Source: Bacilli bacterium (lineage in GTDB: Bacteria > Bacillota_I > Bacilli_A > ML615J-28 > CAG-698). Taken from it: 64,000 bases of DNA. The notes under the pieces were generated by a model, which was given only the letters and a program-made list of their open reading frames with translations, had not been told where the DNA came from and did no database searches. Numbering within the stretch: the first letter of the stretch is position 1; the number at the start of each line of letters is the position of its first letter. The position numbers and the translations under genes were made by a program. Where the stretch lies: positions 1 through 64,000 of the forward strand of contig CAKJYW010000003.1 of assembly GCA_918272565.1 (NCBI GenBank), written 5' to 3'. Shown one piece after another: positions 7,053 through 14,459 of the stretch.

Positions 7053-8276
7053 TTAGCACTCAACTAGATAATAATTCTTCTTACCACGACGAATTACAAT
7101 ATATTTACCTTCAATGGCGGCGTCAACACCAATCATTTCATGGATATCGTTATGAACTACACCATTGATTGTAACTCCTCCACCTTCAACAAACCTTCTA
7201 GCTTCACTCTTACTTGTAGCTGCACCAACCAAAACAAGCAAATCAACTAAATTAGTTTCGCCTTCTAGTTTAGTCTTTTCAAAATCACTAAATGCTTGTT
7301 CAATCTCTTTAGCATTAAGCTCATTTACTTTTCCACTAAACAATGCTTCACTAATTTTAACAGCTTCAAGATAAGCATCTTCTCCGTGAAGGAATTTAAT
7401 AACTTCATGAGCCAAAGCCTTATGAGCTTCTCTTAAGTGAGGTTGTTCTAGATTCTTCTTTTCTAATTCTTCAATTTCTTCTTTAGATAAGAATGTTAAG
7501 AACTTCAAATAATCGATTACTTTAGTATCTTCAGTGTTAATGAAGAATTGATACATCTCATATGGAGATGTCTTTTCACTATCTAACCAAATAGCTTTTC
7601 CATTAGTCTTACCAAACTTTGTTCCATCGCTCTTTGTAAGTAGTGGCATAGTAAATGCATAAGCTTCTTTTCCACTCTTTTTTCTAATTAGTTCAATACC
7701 AGCAGTAATATTACCCCATTGGTCTTGACCGGCAACTTGCAAAGTGACATTCTTATTCTCATTTAGCCACCAGAAGTCCATAGCTTGCATAATCATATAA
7801 CTGAATTCAGTATATGTAATACCTTGATCAAGTCTACGAGCAACGATGTCTTTGCTTAACATATAGTTAATATTAAAGAACTTTCCAAAATCACGTAAGA
7901 AATCAATGAAATTTAAATCCTTGCTCCAGTCATAATTATTAACTACTTCGCATCCAAACAAATTAGTTAATTGTTCTTTTAAACATTTAAAGTTATGTTC
8001 AACAGTTTCATACTTAACCATTGGACGTTCACTATCTGGTTTAGGATCTCCGATTAAACCTGTTGCTCCACCAACCAAAACGATTGGATTATGACCTGCA
8101 TCCTTTAATCTCTTACAAATTAAGAAACTTGAGAAGTGACCAATGTGAAGTGAATCACCAGTCGGGTCAGTTCCAATATAGAAAGTCATTCCACCTTTAT
8201 TTAACTTTTCTCGTAATACAGGATCAGATACATCTTTAATTAATCCTCTCCACTCTAATTCTTCATAAATACCCAT
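7053..8276 (-). CDS. tyrS: tyrosyl-tRNA synthetase
   Basis: Class I synthetase that charges tRNA-Tyr, 407 residues. HIGH is exact at residues 44-47, after the family segment TFYIGTDPTGDSL. The KMSKS equivalent is KFGKT near residue 231. The C-terminus carries an S4-like RNA-binding domain with SEARRFVEGGGVTING. The Tyr T-box leader lies directly upstream. Its 3' neighbour on the same strand is the tyrosine-leader ABC importer, so charging and supply of tyrosine are encoded side by side, under different sensing mechanisms. Confidence 0.97.
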   Translation of the reverse strand: MGIYEELEWRGLIKDVSDPVLREKLNKGGMTFYIGTDPTGDSLHIGHFSSFLICKRLKDAGHNPIVLVGGATGLIGDPKPDSERPMVKYETVEHNFKCLKEQLTNLFGCEVVNNYDWSKDLNFIDFLRDFGKFFNINYMLSKDIVARRLDQGITYTEFSYMIMQAMDFWWLNENKNVTLQVAGQDQWGNITAGIELIRKKSGKEAYAFTMPLLTKSDGTKFGKTNGKAIWLDSEKTSPYEMYQFFINTEDTKVIDYLKFLTFLSKEEIEELEKKNLEQPHLREAHKALAHEVIKFLHGEDAYLEAVKISEALFSGKVNELNAKEIEQAFSDFEKTKLEGETNLVDLLVLVGAATSKSEARRFVEGGGVTINGVVHNDIHEMIGVDAAIEGKYIVIRRGKKNYYLVEC

Positions 8277-8302
8277 TTATATATCCTCCATTTCTTATAA
8301 AC

Positions 8303-8499
8303 AAAAAAGTCCTTAGATATAAATCTAAGGACGAAAATTTTATTTCGCGGTACCACCTTAGTTAAAACAAAGCAATGTTTGTTTTCACTTCATTAGTAAA
8401 CAGCTCCTAAGTGTAATTCTAAAATATCATTGCTTTAGTTTCACCAACCCTAAAGTCTCTTTCATTCAATTAATATTTTATACTTCTTCTTATTCAACG
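8303..8499 (-). promoter_or_regulatory. T-box leader upstream of tyrS
   Basis: On the minus strand the T-box core aaggtggtaccgcga is at 8359-8345. It is followed by a terminator with a 10-bp stem (8332-8323 with 8318-8309) and six U. A TAC at 8415-8413 in the 3' part of Stem I is the probable tyrosine specifier. The leader begins right after the stop codon of the LacI-type gene. Confidence 0.9.
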
Positions 8500-8500
8500 C

Positions 8501-9493
8501 CTATTTAGTTGATTCTCTCCAACAAATGTCATAAGCAAGTAATATCTTATTTGCTTTTCTATGATTAGCATTTTCATCTTTCATTAATTCTGTTAAATAA
8601 CTCATAGCTTTATTACCCATTTCATAAATAGGAATTTCAGCACAAGTTAGTTTAGGATTAGAAAGTAATGCATATCTTGTGTTTTGGAATCCAATTACTT
8701 GTAACATGTCAGGAACTTTAATTCCTTTTTTATTTGCTACATTCATAAGTGAAATTGCCATAGAGTCACGAACAACTAAAGCAACTTCTGGTTTGTTATT
8801 ATCTAAATAATTAGAGAAGAACACTTCATTTTTGTCAATGTTGCCACTTGAGTAGATAACTTCAGCCTCAAGTCCAGCTTCAGCCATTGCTCGTTTATAT
8901 CCACGTTCTTTCATTTCATTTAGTGTATATTTATGTTCTGTTCCAACAAACACGATTTTCTTATTTCCACGACTAATCATTTCTTTTGTGATTGAATATG
9001 AACAATCTTCATAATCTACACATACACTACCAATAGTGTCTTTTTGACTTAATGAGTTAACAAACACAACAGGAACTGGAGTGTATTCAACTTGACGATA
9101 AGTCTCTTTAGTCATTTCATCATTCATAAATAAAATCCCATCTACGCTTGATGCAATTACTTCTCCCCACAAATCTTCTTGAAGAAGTTGATTCTTATTT
9201 ATAAATAATCTAATAGTATATCCATATTTTTTTGCGGCATCGTCGATTCCTTGAATCATTTCGGCAACACTGGCACGTGAAAGTTCAGGAATAACAACAG
9301 CAACGGTTGTAGATTTACGACTTGCAAGACCACGTGCATTAGCGTTAGGTTTATAGCCTTTATCTTTGATTATCTTTAAAACTCTATTTCTTGTAGCTTC
9401 TTTTACTTTCTCAGGATGATTAAGTACTCTAGAAACTGTAGCTAGGCTAACACCAGCTGCTCCAGCAATATCATATATCTTAGTTTGATTCAT
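8501..9493 (-). CDS. LacI-family transcriptional regulator, CcpA-like
   Basis: A 330-residue regulator with an N-terminal LacI helix-turn-helix (IYDIAGAAGVSLATVSRVLN), the hinge helix ANARGLASRKS and a periplasmic-binding-protein-like sensor domain. It resembles CcpA in the tail (CWRESTK against FRQSTK) and in the AxARGLASxK hinge, so it could be the catabolite regulator. It lies upstream of T-box tyrS on the same strand, with no clear terminator between them. The HPr-Ser-P contact residues cannot be judged with certainty, so I give no symbol. Palindromes at 7026 and 3918 could be its sites. Confidence 0.85.
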   Translation of the reverse strand: MNQTKIYDIAGAAGVSLATVSRVLNHPEKVKEATRNRVLKIIKDKGYKPNANARGLASRKSTTVAVVIPELSRASVAEMIQGIDDAAKKYGYTIRLFINKNQLLQEDLWGEVIASSVDGILFMNDEMTKETYRQVEYTPVPVVFVNSLSQKDTIGSVCVDYEDCSYSITKEMISRGNKKIVFVGTEHKYTLNEMKERGYKRAMAEAGLEAEVIYSSGNIDKNEVFFSNYLDNNKPEVALVVRDSMAISLMNVANKKGIKVPDMLQVIGFQNTRYALLSNPKLTCAEIPIYEMGNKAMSYLTELMKDENANHRKANKILLAYDICWRESTK

Positions 9494-9571
9494 ATGCTTT
9501 CCTTCCTTTCATATTATTATTCTATCACACCCTATGAAAATTTGCAACAAATTTATGAAAACAAAGCAGAA

Positions 9572-9602
9572 AATAAAAAGGGATATACATTTAAGTATAT
9601 CC
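9572..9602 (-). terminator. rplS terminator
   Basis: An 8-bp stem (ggatatac / gtatatcc) just after rplS, followed on the minus strand by a T-rich tract. Confidence 0.75.
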
Positions 9603-9619
9603 TCTTTATCGATTTTAAG

Positions 9620-9967
9620 TTATCTACGTTCTTTAATACGAGCTGCCTTAGCAGATAATCCACGAATGTAGTTAAGCTTAGCACGACGTACTTTACCTTT
9701 ACGAACAACTTCAATCTTAGCAACGATAGGTGCATGGATTGGGAATGTTCTTTCAACGCCTACACCATTAGAGTTCTTTCTAACTGTGAATGTTTCGCTG
9801 ATACCACTTCCGCGACGTTTAATAACTAAACCTTCAAAAATTTGAATACGATGAGTGTCACCTTCAATGATCTTTACGTGTACTTTAACAGTATCACCAG
9901 GACGAAATTCAGGAACATCACTCTTCATGTACTCACTTGTAATTTGGTTAAGTAATTGTTGACTCAT
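9620..9967 (-). CDS. rplS: 50S ribosomal protein L19
   Basis: L19 sits at the 30S-50S interface. The protein is 115 residues from the ATG at 9967, which has an aaggag ribosome-binding site. An in-frame extension to 10009 is possible but would run into the leader. Family blocks are [46 protein letters not shown] and the basic tail [19 protein letters not shown]. In most Bacillota it follows trmD directly. Here a three-gene cassette and a repeat array separate them, and rplS has its own promoter. Confidence 0.97.
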   Translation of the reverse strand: MSQQLLNQITSEYMKSDVPEFRPGDTVKVHVKIIEGDTHRIQIFEGLVIKRRGSGISETFTVRKNSNGVGVERTFPIHAPIVAKIEVVRKGKVRRAKLNYIRGLSAKAARIKERR

Positions 9968-10056
9968 TGTTTTCACGCTCCTTCTTCCAATGCTCATTCT
10001 TACCCACATCTTTTTGGTAACAGCGGAGCAATGTGATAGGTTATTTTCATAACCTT
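9968..10056 (-). promoter_or_regulatory. rplS 5' leader, possible L19 autoregulatory element
   Basis: About 85 transcribed bases precede rplS. They include a 7-bp hairpin (aggttat / ataacct, 10035-10052) and a second pairing between cacat and atgtg that encloses gctccgctgtt. Many Bacillota carry an L19 leader RNA here. The position fits; the structural match is from memory only. Confidence 0.4.
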
Positions 10057-10060
10057 TTAT

Positions 10061-10089
10061 ATTATACTATTTTTCTTTTAAAAATGCAA
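10061..10089 (-). promoter_or_regulatory. rplS promoter
   Basis: On the minus strand: -35 ttgcat (10089-10084), a 17-base spacer, -10 tataat (10066-10061). The -35 overlaps an inverted copy (tgcaatacttt, 10085-10095) of the unit repeated at 10121-10200. Confidence 0.7.
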
Positions 10090-10120
10090 TACTTTTTTTA
10101 ACATCCAGCCCCTTAAAAAG

Positions 10121-10200
10121 TATGGCAAAGTATGGCAAAGTATAACAAAGTATTGCAAAGTATGGCAAAGTATGGCAAAGTATGGCAAAGTATTGCAAAT
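10121..10200 (+). repeat. array of eight ten-base direct repeats (tatggcaaag)
   Basis: Eight contiguous ten-base units. Five are exactly tatggcaaag, two carry tattgc in place of tatggc, and one carries tataac. The unit equals about one helical turn. The array lies upstream of the rplS promoter, between it and the hairpin at 10219-10248. An inverted copy overlaps the promoter's -35. Spacer-free ten-base units rule out CRISPR. Confidence 0.9.
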
Positions 10201-10218
10201 TTTTAAGCTTTACCATTA

Positions 10219-10248
10219 AAATAATCTCACATTTCTGTGAGATTATTT
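10219..10248. terminator. duplicate of the trmD terminator hairpin
   Basis: A 13-bp stem (aaataatctcaca / tgtgagattattt) with a tttc loop, identical to the hairpin at 13210-13239 that ends trmD. Confidence 0.75.
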
Positions 10249-10290
10249 GTTTTTCCCGTCTAATTCTTTTAATAATTTACTACTTATTTT
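10243..10290 (-). pseudogene. fragment of the trmD 3' end
   Basis: Read on the minus strand, the last 13 codons and stop give SSKLLKELDGKNK. The intact trmD at 13234 ends DSKLLKELEEENK with the same number of codons to the stop. Adjacent bases, including the terminator hairpin, also match, so this is a detached copy of the trmD end, now about 3 kb away. It marks one edge of the inserted cassette. Confidence 0.75.
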
Positions 10291-10328
10291 TAATTATATC
10301 TCTTTTTCTTATTATTATTTTTGACAGT

Positions 10329-11699
10329 TTATTCTTGTGGAATTAAAAATAAAAGGTGTTTTGTCCCATTAATATGACCACATTTTGAGCAAACTTGATT
10401 TCCTCCGCTATAAACATAAGTATGTTGCTCTAAACCAACATAATCACATTTAGAGCAATAAACAGAGTGAGATGTGTTGTTTAGAGAATTATATGACGCA
10501 CTTGTGTGTGTTATAAGTTTTCTCCCACATGGGCACATACTTCCAGAGCATTTATTTGACCCTGACCCTATTTGACAAGTGTAATTATCTGAATGAACAT
10601 GCGAAGCACTTATATCAAAATAGTGGGCTACAGCATAGTAATACGGATTTATAGCCGAATGGCAGTAGCCATTCCATCCAAAATGAGCAATAATGTCATT
10701 GTTTTCGTATCCATATACGACAACACTGTGCCCGTCTATTAATTCATCAAAATCATAAATTCCAACTATTAATGGATAGCCAGCATCTATTGCATCTTTG
10801 CAAAATTTAGTTTTATTAACGTATAAATAAGATGCAGTAGTTACGCTTACAGATATATTATATAAATCATCAAAGTAATCTTCAACGAAATTATCAATTT
10901 GGAAATAGTCTAGAACGCATTCATTATATGCTGTGTAACCAGCACCTCTTCCAAGATTTATTAAATATGAATGAAAATCATCATCTATCCCTGGTGAAAT
11001 ATCATAAGAAGACGTATCAAGTGAATAATAGTCGCTAAACACTTCACTATAACCTCTATCATAATAATCATTAATTATATTGTCATTTAGAAACGTATCA
11101 TAATAAGATAGAAGAATACCAACTGCGACATATGAACACGATTCAGCATAAGGATAACCATTTGTGCCATAAAAAGTTGTGTCATTTTCAAAATAATATG
11201 CATCAGGAACATAGTTTGTGCTTCTAGTATTAGGTTGGTTTTTTTCTACATTTTTGCTTTGCAAAAATATTTCCTTGATTTCCGTTTCTTTTTCTATCAG
11301 ACATTCTATAACTTCTTGATCTAATTCTTTATTACTAATTAAATCCTTAATAATGCCATTGGTTTTATAAAAATAGTATGTTGGTCCTAAATAAAATTTC
11401 TCTTGAAATTCCACTTGACCATATGGATGACAGTCCTCTTTTGAATATTCAGTATATTCATTTGTATACAAATCATATATCAAATAACAATTGTTCCCTT
11501 TTACAAGAACATATCTTTCATTTCCACTGAGATCTTTTAAAAATTCATAATCAAACTCTTCAATTTGTAATTTAATTGCAACAGTTTCATATCAATCGCT
11601 TGGTAAATTGTCACTTCCCTCTGCTTTTGCTACTACAAATCCATAGCAATCAAACAATAAAGCTAGTATACAAATGAAGAACAATCTTTTAATATGCAT
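10329..11699 (-). pseudogene. secreted papain-fold cysteine peptidase (C10/C39-like), interrupted by an in-frame TGA
   Basis: The full frame starts at the ATG at 11699, one base after the upstream gene's stop, with a signal peptide (FFICILALLF, then AKAEG). Codon 36 is TGA (11594-11592), followed by 420 uninterrupted codons. The body has catalytic-type motifs: Cys188 in ESCSYVAVG, His324 in GHSVVVYGY and Asn343 in HFGWNGY. The C-terminus has CxxC/His clusters (CSKCDY, CSKCGH) like those of Bacillota surface proteins. A start at 11483 would lack the signal peptide. A single TGG-to-TGA change would explain the stop. It may be a recent pseudogene, or need readthrough. Cassette partner of the sigma factor at 12627. 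Confidence 0.65.
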
Positions 11700-11700
11700 A

Positions 11701-12627
11701 TTATCCTATCCCTTTCTTTTGATTTTCGTATTCTTTTATTCCCTCTTCATCAATGTAGCAAGTCTTACTTTTTCGTACTCCAAATTCACTTTCATCACCA
11801 TAATAATATCCATATCTAAACAAACAATTAACATCAGCCTCCATTTCTTTTATATCATATTCTTCTTGAGTCCTTGCATAACCTATTTTCATATAAGAAA
11901 TATCAACTAATATAGTCCCATAATATGAACCATAAATACCATCATAATCGGTGATTATATTTTCTATTTCCATACTTGAAACATTGTTTTGTTTCATCCA
12001 ATCTTCCATATAATCCCGTATTGACTGAAGAGAGAAAGATAAATTGCTTTCAAATATAAATATTTTTTTACCTTTATATAAAATGGATGGGTCAAACCAC
12101 TTTTTTATTTTACTTACTTTCACCGCATCATAGACAGGATAGCATACAATATATACCTCATCTTTACCATTTTTGATTCCTAAAGATATACTAAATCCAA
12201 CATCATTGTATAAATCGTTTTGCTTTATTTCTTGTTCATACAATTTTAATTCTTCTTTATCTTCATCTGATATAATATCTGTTTTATATAACATATTAAT
12301 CTTTCCTAGACCTTTTTGCCTTGGCCCACAAGCAATAATAGTATCAAAATATTCGTAATACTCTATCAAGTTATTATTATATATATTGTGATTTGGTGTA
12401 TATTCACCTGTTTTATTCAAAGCTATTGAAGCACCTACAAATGATATTATTAATAACATAGTATATATTATGGCACTTAACACTATTTTCTTTTTCTTCA
12501 AATTTATGAAACCATTCGAATCATAATCATCTATACCATTTGCAATATTTGATTTGATAATTGATTTTATCTTTTCATATTCACAAATATAATAATTTTT
12601 ATCGTTAATATATTTAATAATATCCAC
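11701..12627 (-). CDS. membrane protein, probable anti-sigma factor of the sigma gene upstream
   Basis: A 308-residue protein with a cytoplasmic N-terminus of about 45 residues, one transmembrane helix (about 48-70, KKKIVLSAIIYTMLLIISFVG) and an extracellular domain of about 235 residues rich in Tyr and Asp. The GTG start overlaps the TAG stop of the sigma factor gene, so the two are translationally coupled. A single-pass protein encoded directly after an ECF-type sigma factor is usually its anti-sigma factor. I see no named anti-sigma domain, so this call rests on position and topology. Confidence 0.6.
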   Translation of the reverse strand: MDIIKYINDKNYYICEYEKIKSIIKSNIANGIDDYDSNGFINLKKKKIVLSAIIYTMLLIISFVGASIALNKTGEYTPNHNIYNNNLIEYYEYFDTIIACGPRQKGLGKINMLYKTDIISDEDKEELKLYEQEIKQNDLYNDVGFSISLGIKNGKDEVYIVCYPVYDAVKVSKIKKWFDPSILYKGKKIFIFESNLSFSLQSIRDYMEDWMKQNNVSSMEIENIITDYDGIYGSYYGTILVDISYMKIGYARTQEEYDIKEMEADVNCLFRYGYYYGDESEFGVRKSKTCYIDEEGIKEYENQKKGIG

Positions 12628-13151
12628 TATCTCACCACCCCTTGAAATTTCTTTATCGCCCTTTGATAAATCGAGCTTGTTGTTGATATAGGTAGATGAT
12701 ATTTTTCCGCAATCTCCTTAAATGAATAATCATAGACAGCATGTAGTAAAATAATATTAATTTCTTTCGAATTCAATACTCTTTCCATATCATGTATCAA
12801 ATCATAATATCCTCTATCGCTTTCTATTTGAGCGTCTTTCTTTATGTATTCATCATCGTATACTATATCAACATCACTATCCTTCTTTTTAATGAAGTTA
12901 ATAGTCTCATTTTTAGCAATCTTAACAAGATATCCTTTTATGTTAGTTATATCTTTATCAATGAAGACACTAGAAAATTTAATGAAACAGTCATCAATCA
13001 AATCTTCAACATCTTCCTTTCTTGATACATACTTACTAATAATATACCCAACAAGTCCCGAGTATTCATTGTAAATCTCATTAAAAATGCTTTCTAATTT
13101 TTCAACATTCCTCTTTTTCTTTGCATGCAAAAGTCTTTCTTCTAGGGTCAT
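12627..13151 (-). CDS. ECF-type RNA polymerase sigma factor
   Basis: Sigma-70 family protein of 174 residues from the ATG at 13151, which has a ggaggag ribosome-binding site; an ORF start nine codons upstream overlaps that site. Region 2 includes VEDLIDDCFIKF and IKGYLVKIAKNETINF. Region 4 is the C-terminal helix-turn-helix LHAVYDYSFKEIAEKYHLPISTTSSIYQRAIKK. It is the first gene of a three-gene cassette with a membrane protein and a secreted peptidase. Such sigma/anti-sigma pairs usually respond to envelope signals and activate their own operon. Confidence 0.88.
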   Translation of the reverse strand: MTLEERLLHAKKKRNVEKLESIFNEIYNEYSGLVGYIISKYVSRKEDVEDLIDDCFIKFSSVFIDKDITNIKGYLVKIAKNETINFIKKKDSDVDIVYDDEYIKKDAQIESDRGYYDLIHDMERVLNSKEINIILLHAVYDYSFKEIAEKYHLPISTTSSIYQRAIKKFQGVVR

Positions 13152-13209
13152 ATATAACTCCTCCAATAATATAGACAACTTTTTTGTATTTTTTTACGCA
13201 TTAATACTA

Positions 13210-13239
13210 AAATAATCTCACATTTCTGTGAGATTATTT
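13210..13239. terminator. trmD terminator
   Basis: A 13-bp stem with a 4-base loop that overlaps the trmD stop codon. It is identical to the copy at 10219-10248, and is followed on the minus strand by ttttag. Confidence 0.75.
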
Positions 13240-13962
13240 GTTTTCCTCTTCTAACTCTTTTAGTAATTTGCTGTCTTCTTTTGATAATTCCTTACCTATA
13301 AGTAAATCATGACGATATTTTTTAGTTAATCTTAGTGATTCTTTTCTTCTATATTTCCTTATATTTTCATGGTGCCCATTAACTAAGACACTTGGAACTT
13401 CGTGCCCTTCAAATTCTACAGGTCGAGTATATTGAGGATATTCAAGCAAATCACTAGAGAAGCTCTCGTCAACTGTTGATTCGCTGTTACCTAAAACATT
13501 AGGAATTAGCCTAATAATACTATCATAGATTGCTAGTGCCGCAATCTCTCCACCAGTTAAGATGTAATCACCAATTGATATTCCTTCATCTACATAATTC
13601 ATTATACGATAATCTATTCCTTCATAGTGGCCACATATAATAATCAAGTGATCAATTTTGCTTAATTCTACTGCTTTCTTTTGATTATAAGTCTTAGCTT
13701 GTGCTGTAGTAATAACTTTATATGCTTTCTCATATCCAGGAATTGATCTTAAACAATCAACAACAGGTTGAACTTCGATTATCATTCCTGCTCCACCACC
13801 ATAAGAATAATCATCTACTCGCTTATTTCCTTTTCTTGAAAACTCACGATAGTCATGAATATAAACTTCAAACAACTTATTTTCTAGCGCTCTTTTAGAT
13901 ATTGATGAATTAATCACTCCATCAAACATCTCAGGGAATAATGTTAATATATCTATTCTCAT
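13234..13962 (-). CDS. trmD: tRNA (guanine37-N1)-methyltransferase
   Basis: TrmD methylates G37 of tRNAs that read CNN codons, which prevents +1 frameshifting. It is 242 residues, the usual length. SPOUT-knot motifs are visible: IICGHYEGIDYR, ISIGDYILTGGE and the tail LLEYPQYTRPVEFEGHEVPSVL. Its ATG overlaps the TGA of rimM (ATGA), the usual order in Bacillota. The expected next gene, rplS, is displaced by about 3.2 kb. Confidence 0.97.
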   Translation of the reverse strand: MRIDILTLFPEMFDGVINSSISKRALENKLFEVYIHDYREFSRKGNKRVDDYSYGGGAGMIIEVQPVVDCLRSIPGYEKAYKVITTAQAKTYNQKKAVELSKIDHLIIICGHYEGIDYRIMNYVDEGISIGDYILTGGEIAALAIYDSIIRLIPNVLGNSESTVDESFSSDLLEYPQYTRPVEFEGHEVPSVLVNGHHENIRKYRRKESLRLTKKYRHDLLIGKELSKEDSKLLKELEEENK

Positions 13963-14459
13963 AATAACCCCTCGATTGGATTTATATAAATCTTTCCATT
14001 TTCTAAATCAACGCTATCAATAAATTCATCTACAAATGGAACAAGTGATTCTTTATCACCATTTTTAATTACTAATATTGCTCCTTGAGGAACTTCCATT
14101 ACGTCAATTACTTCTCCTATTAATGTTTCTTCATTATATGCAGATAGTCCAATCAAATCATCATAATAATAATTATCATCATCTAGCGCATTAAGTGCTT
14201 CTTTATCAACATATATTGTTTTATCTACATATTCTAAAACATCATTGATATTAGTTATACCATTAAAACTAATTAGTGCCATACCTTTATGCATTCTAAA
14301 AGTATCAATCTTTATTTCTTTATATTCTTTATCAAATAAGACATATAAAGTATTACCTTTTTTGAAACGTACATCAGGTAGTGATGTTGTGATCATTACT
14401 TTAACTTCACCTTTAATAGCATGAGGTGATACGATTTTACCAACTTCTAAATATTTCAT
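13959..14459 (-). CDS. rimM: 16S rRNA processing protein RimM
   Basis: Assembly factor for the head of the 30S subunit, which binds S19. It is 166 residues, with the RimM N-terminal barrel (VGKIVSPHAIKGEVKV) and a C-terminal PRC-barrel region (DLIGLSAYNEETLIGEV, then IPAVDE-like LVPFVDEFIDSVDL). Its start overlaps the TGA of the P-type ATPase gene (ATGA), so it is co-transcribed and translationally coupled to a metal pump, an unusual partner. It ends in TGA, overlapping trmD. Confidence 0.94.
   Translation of the reverse strand: MKYLEVGKIVSPHAIKGEVKVMITTSLPDVRFKKGNTLYVLFDKEYKEIKIDTFRMHKGMALISFNGITNINDVLEYVDKTIYVDKEALNALDDDNYYYDDLIGLSAYNEETLIGEVIDVMEVPQGAILVIKNGDKESLVPFVDEFIDSVDLENGKIYINPIEGLL

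Noticed and set aside
10121-10200. CRISPR-like array
   Set aside because: The units are ten bases with no spacers, and no cas gene is near.
11592-11594. TGA read as Trp (mycoplasma code)
   Set aside because: Long genes use TGG for Trp and are uninterrupted. TGA is the stop of rimM, iscS, def, ylxQ and the P-type ATPase, three of them in ATGA overlaps with the next gene.
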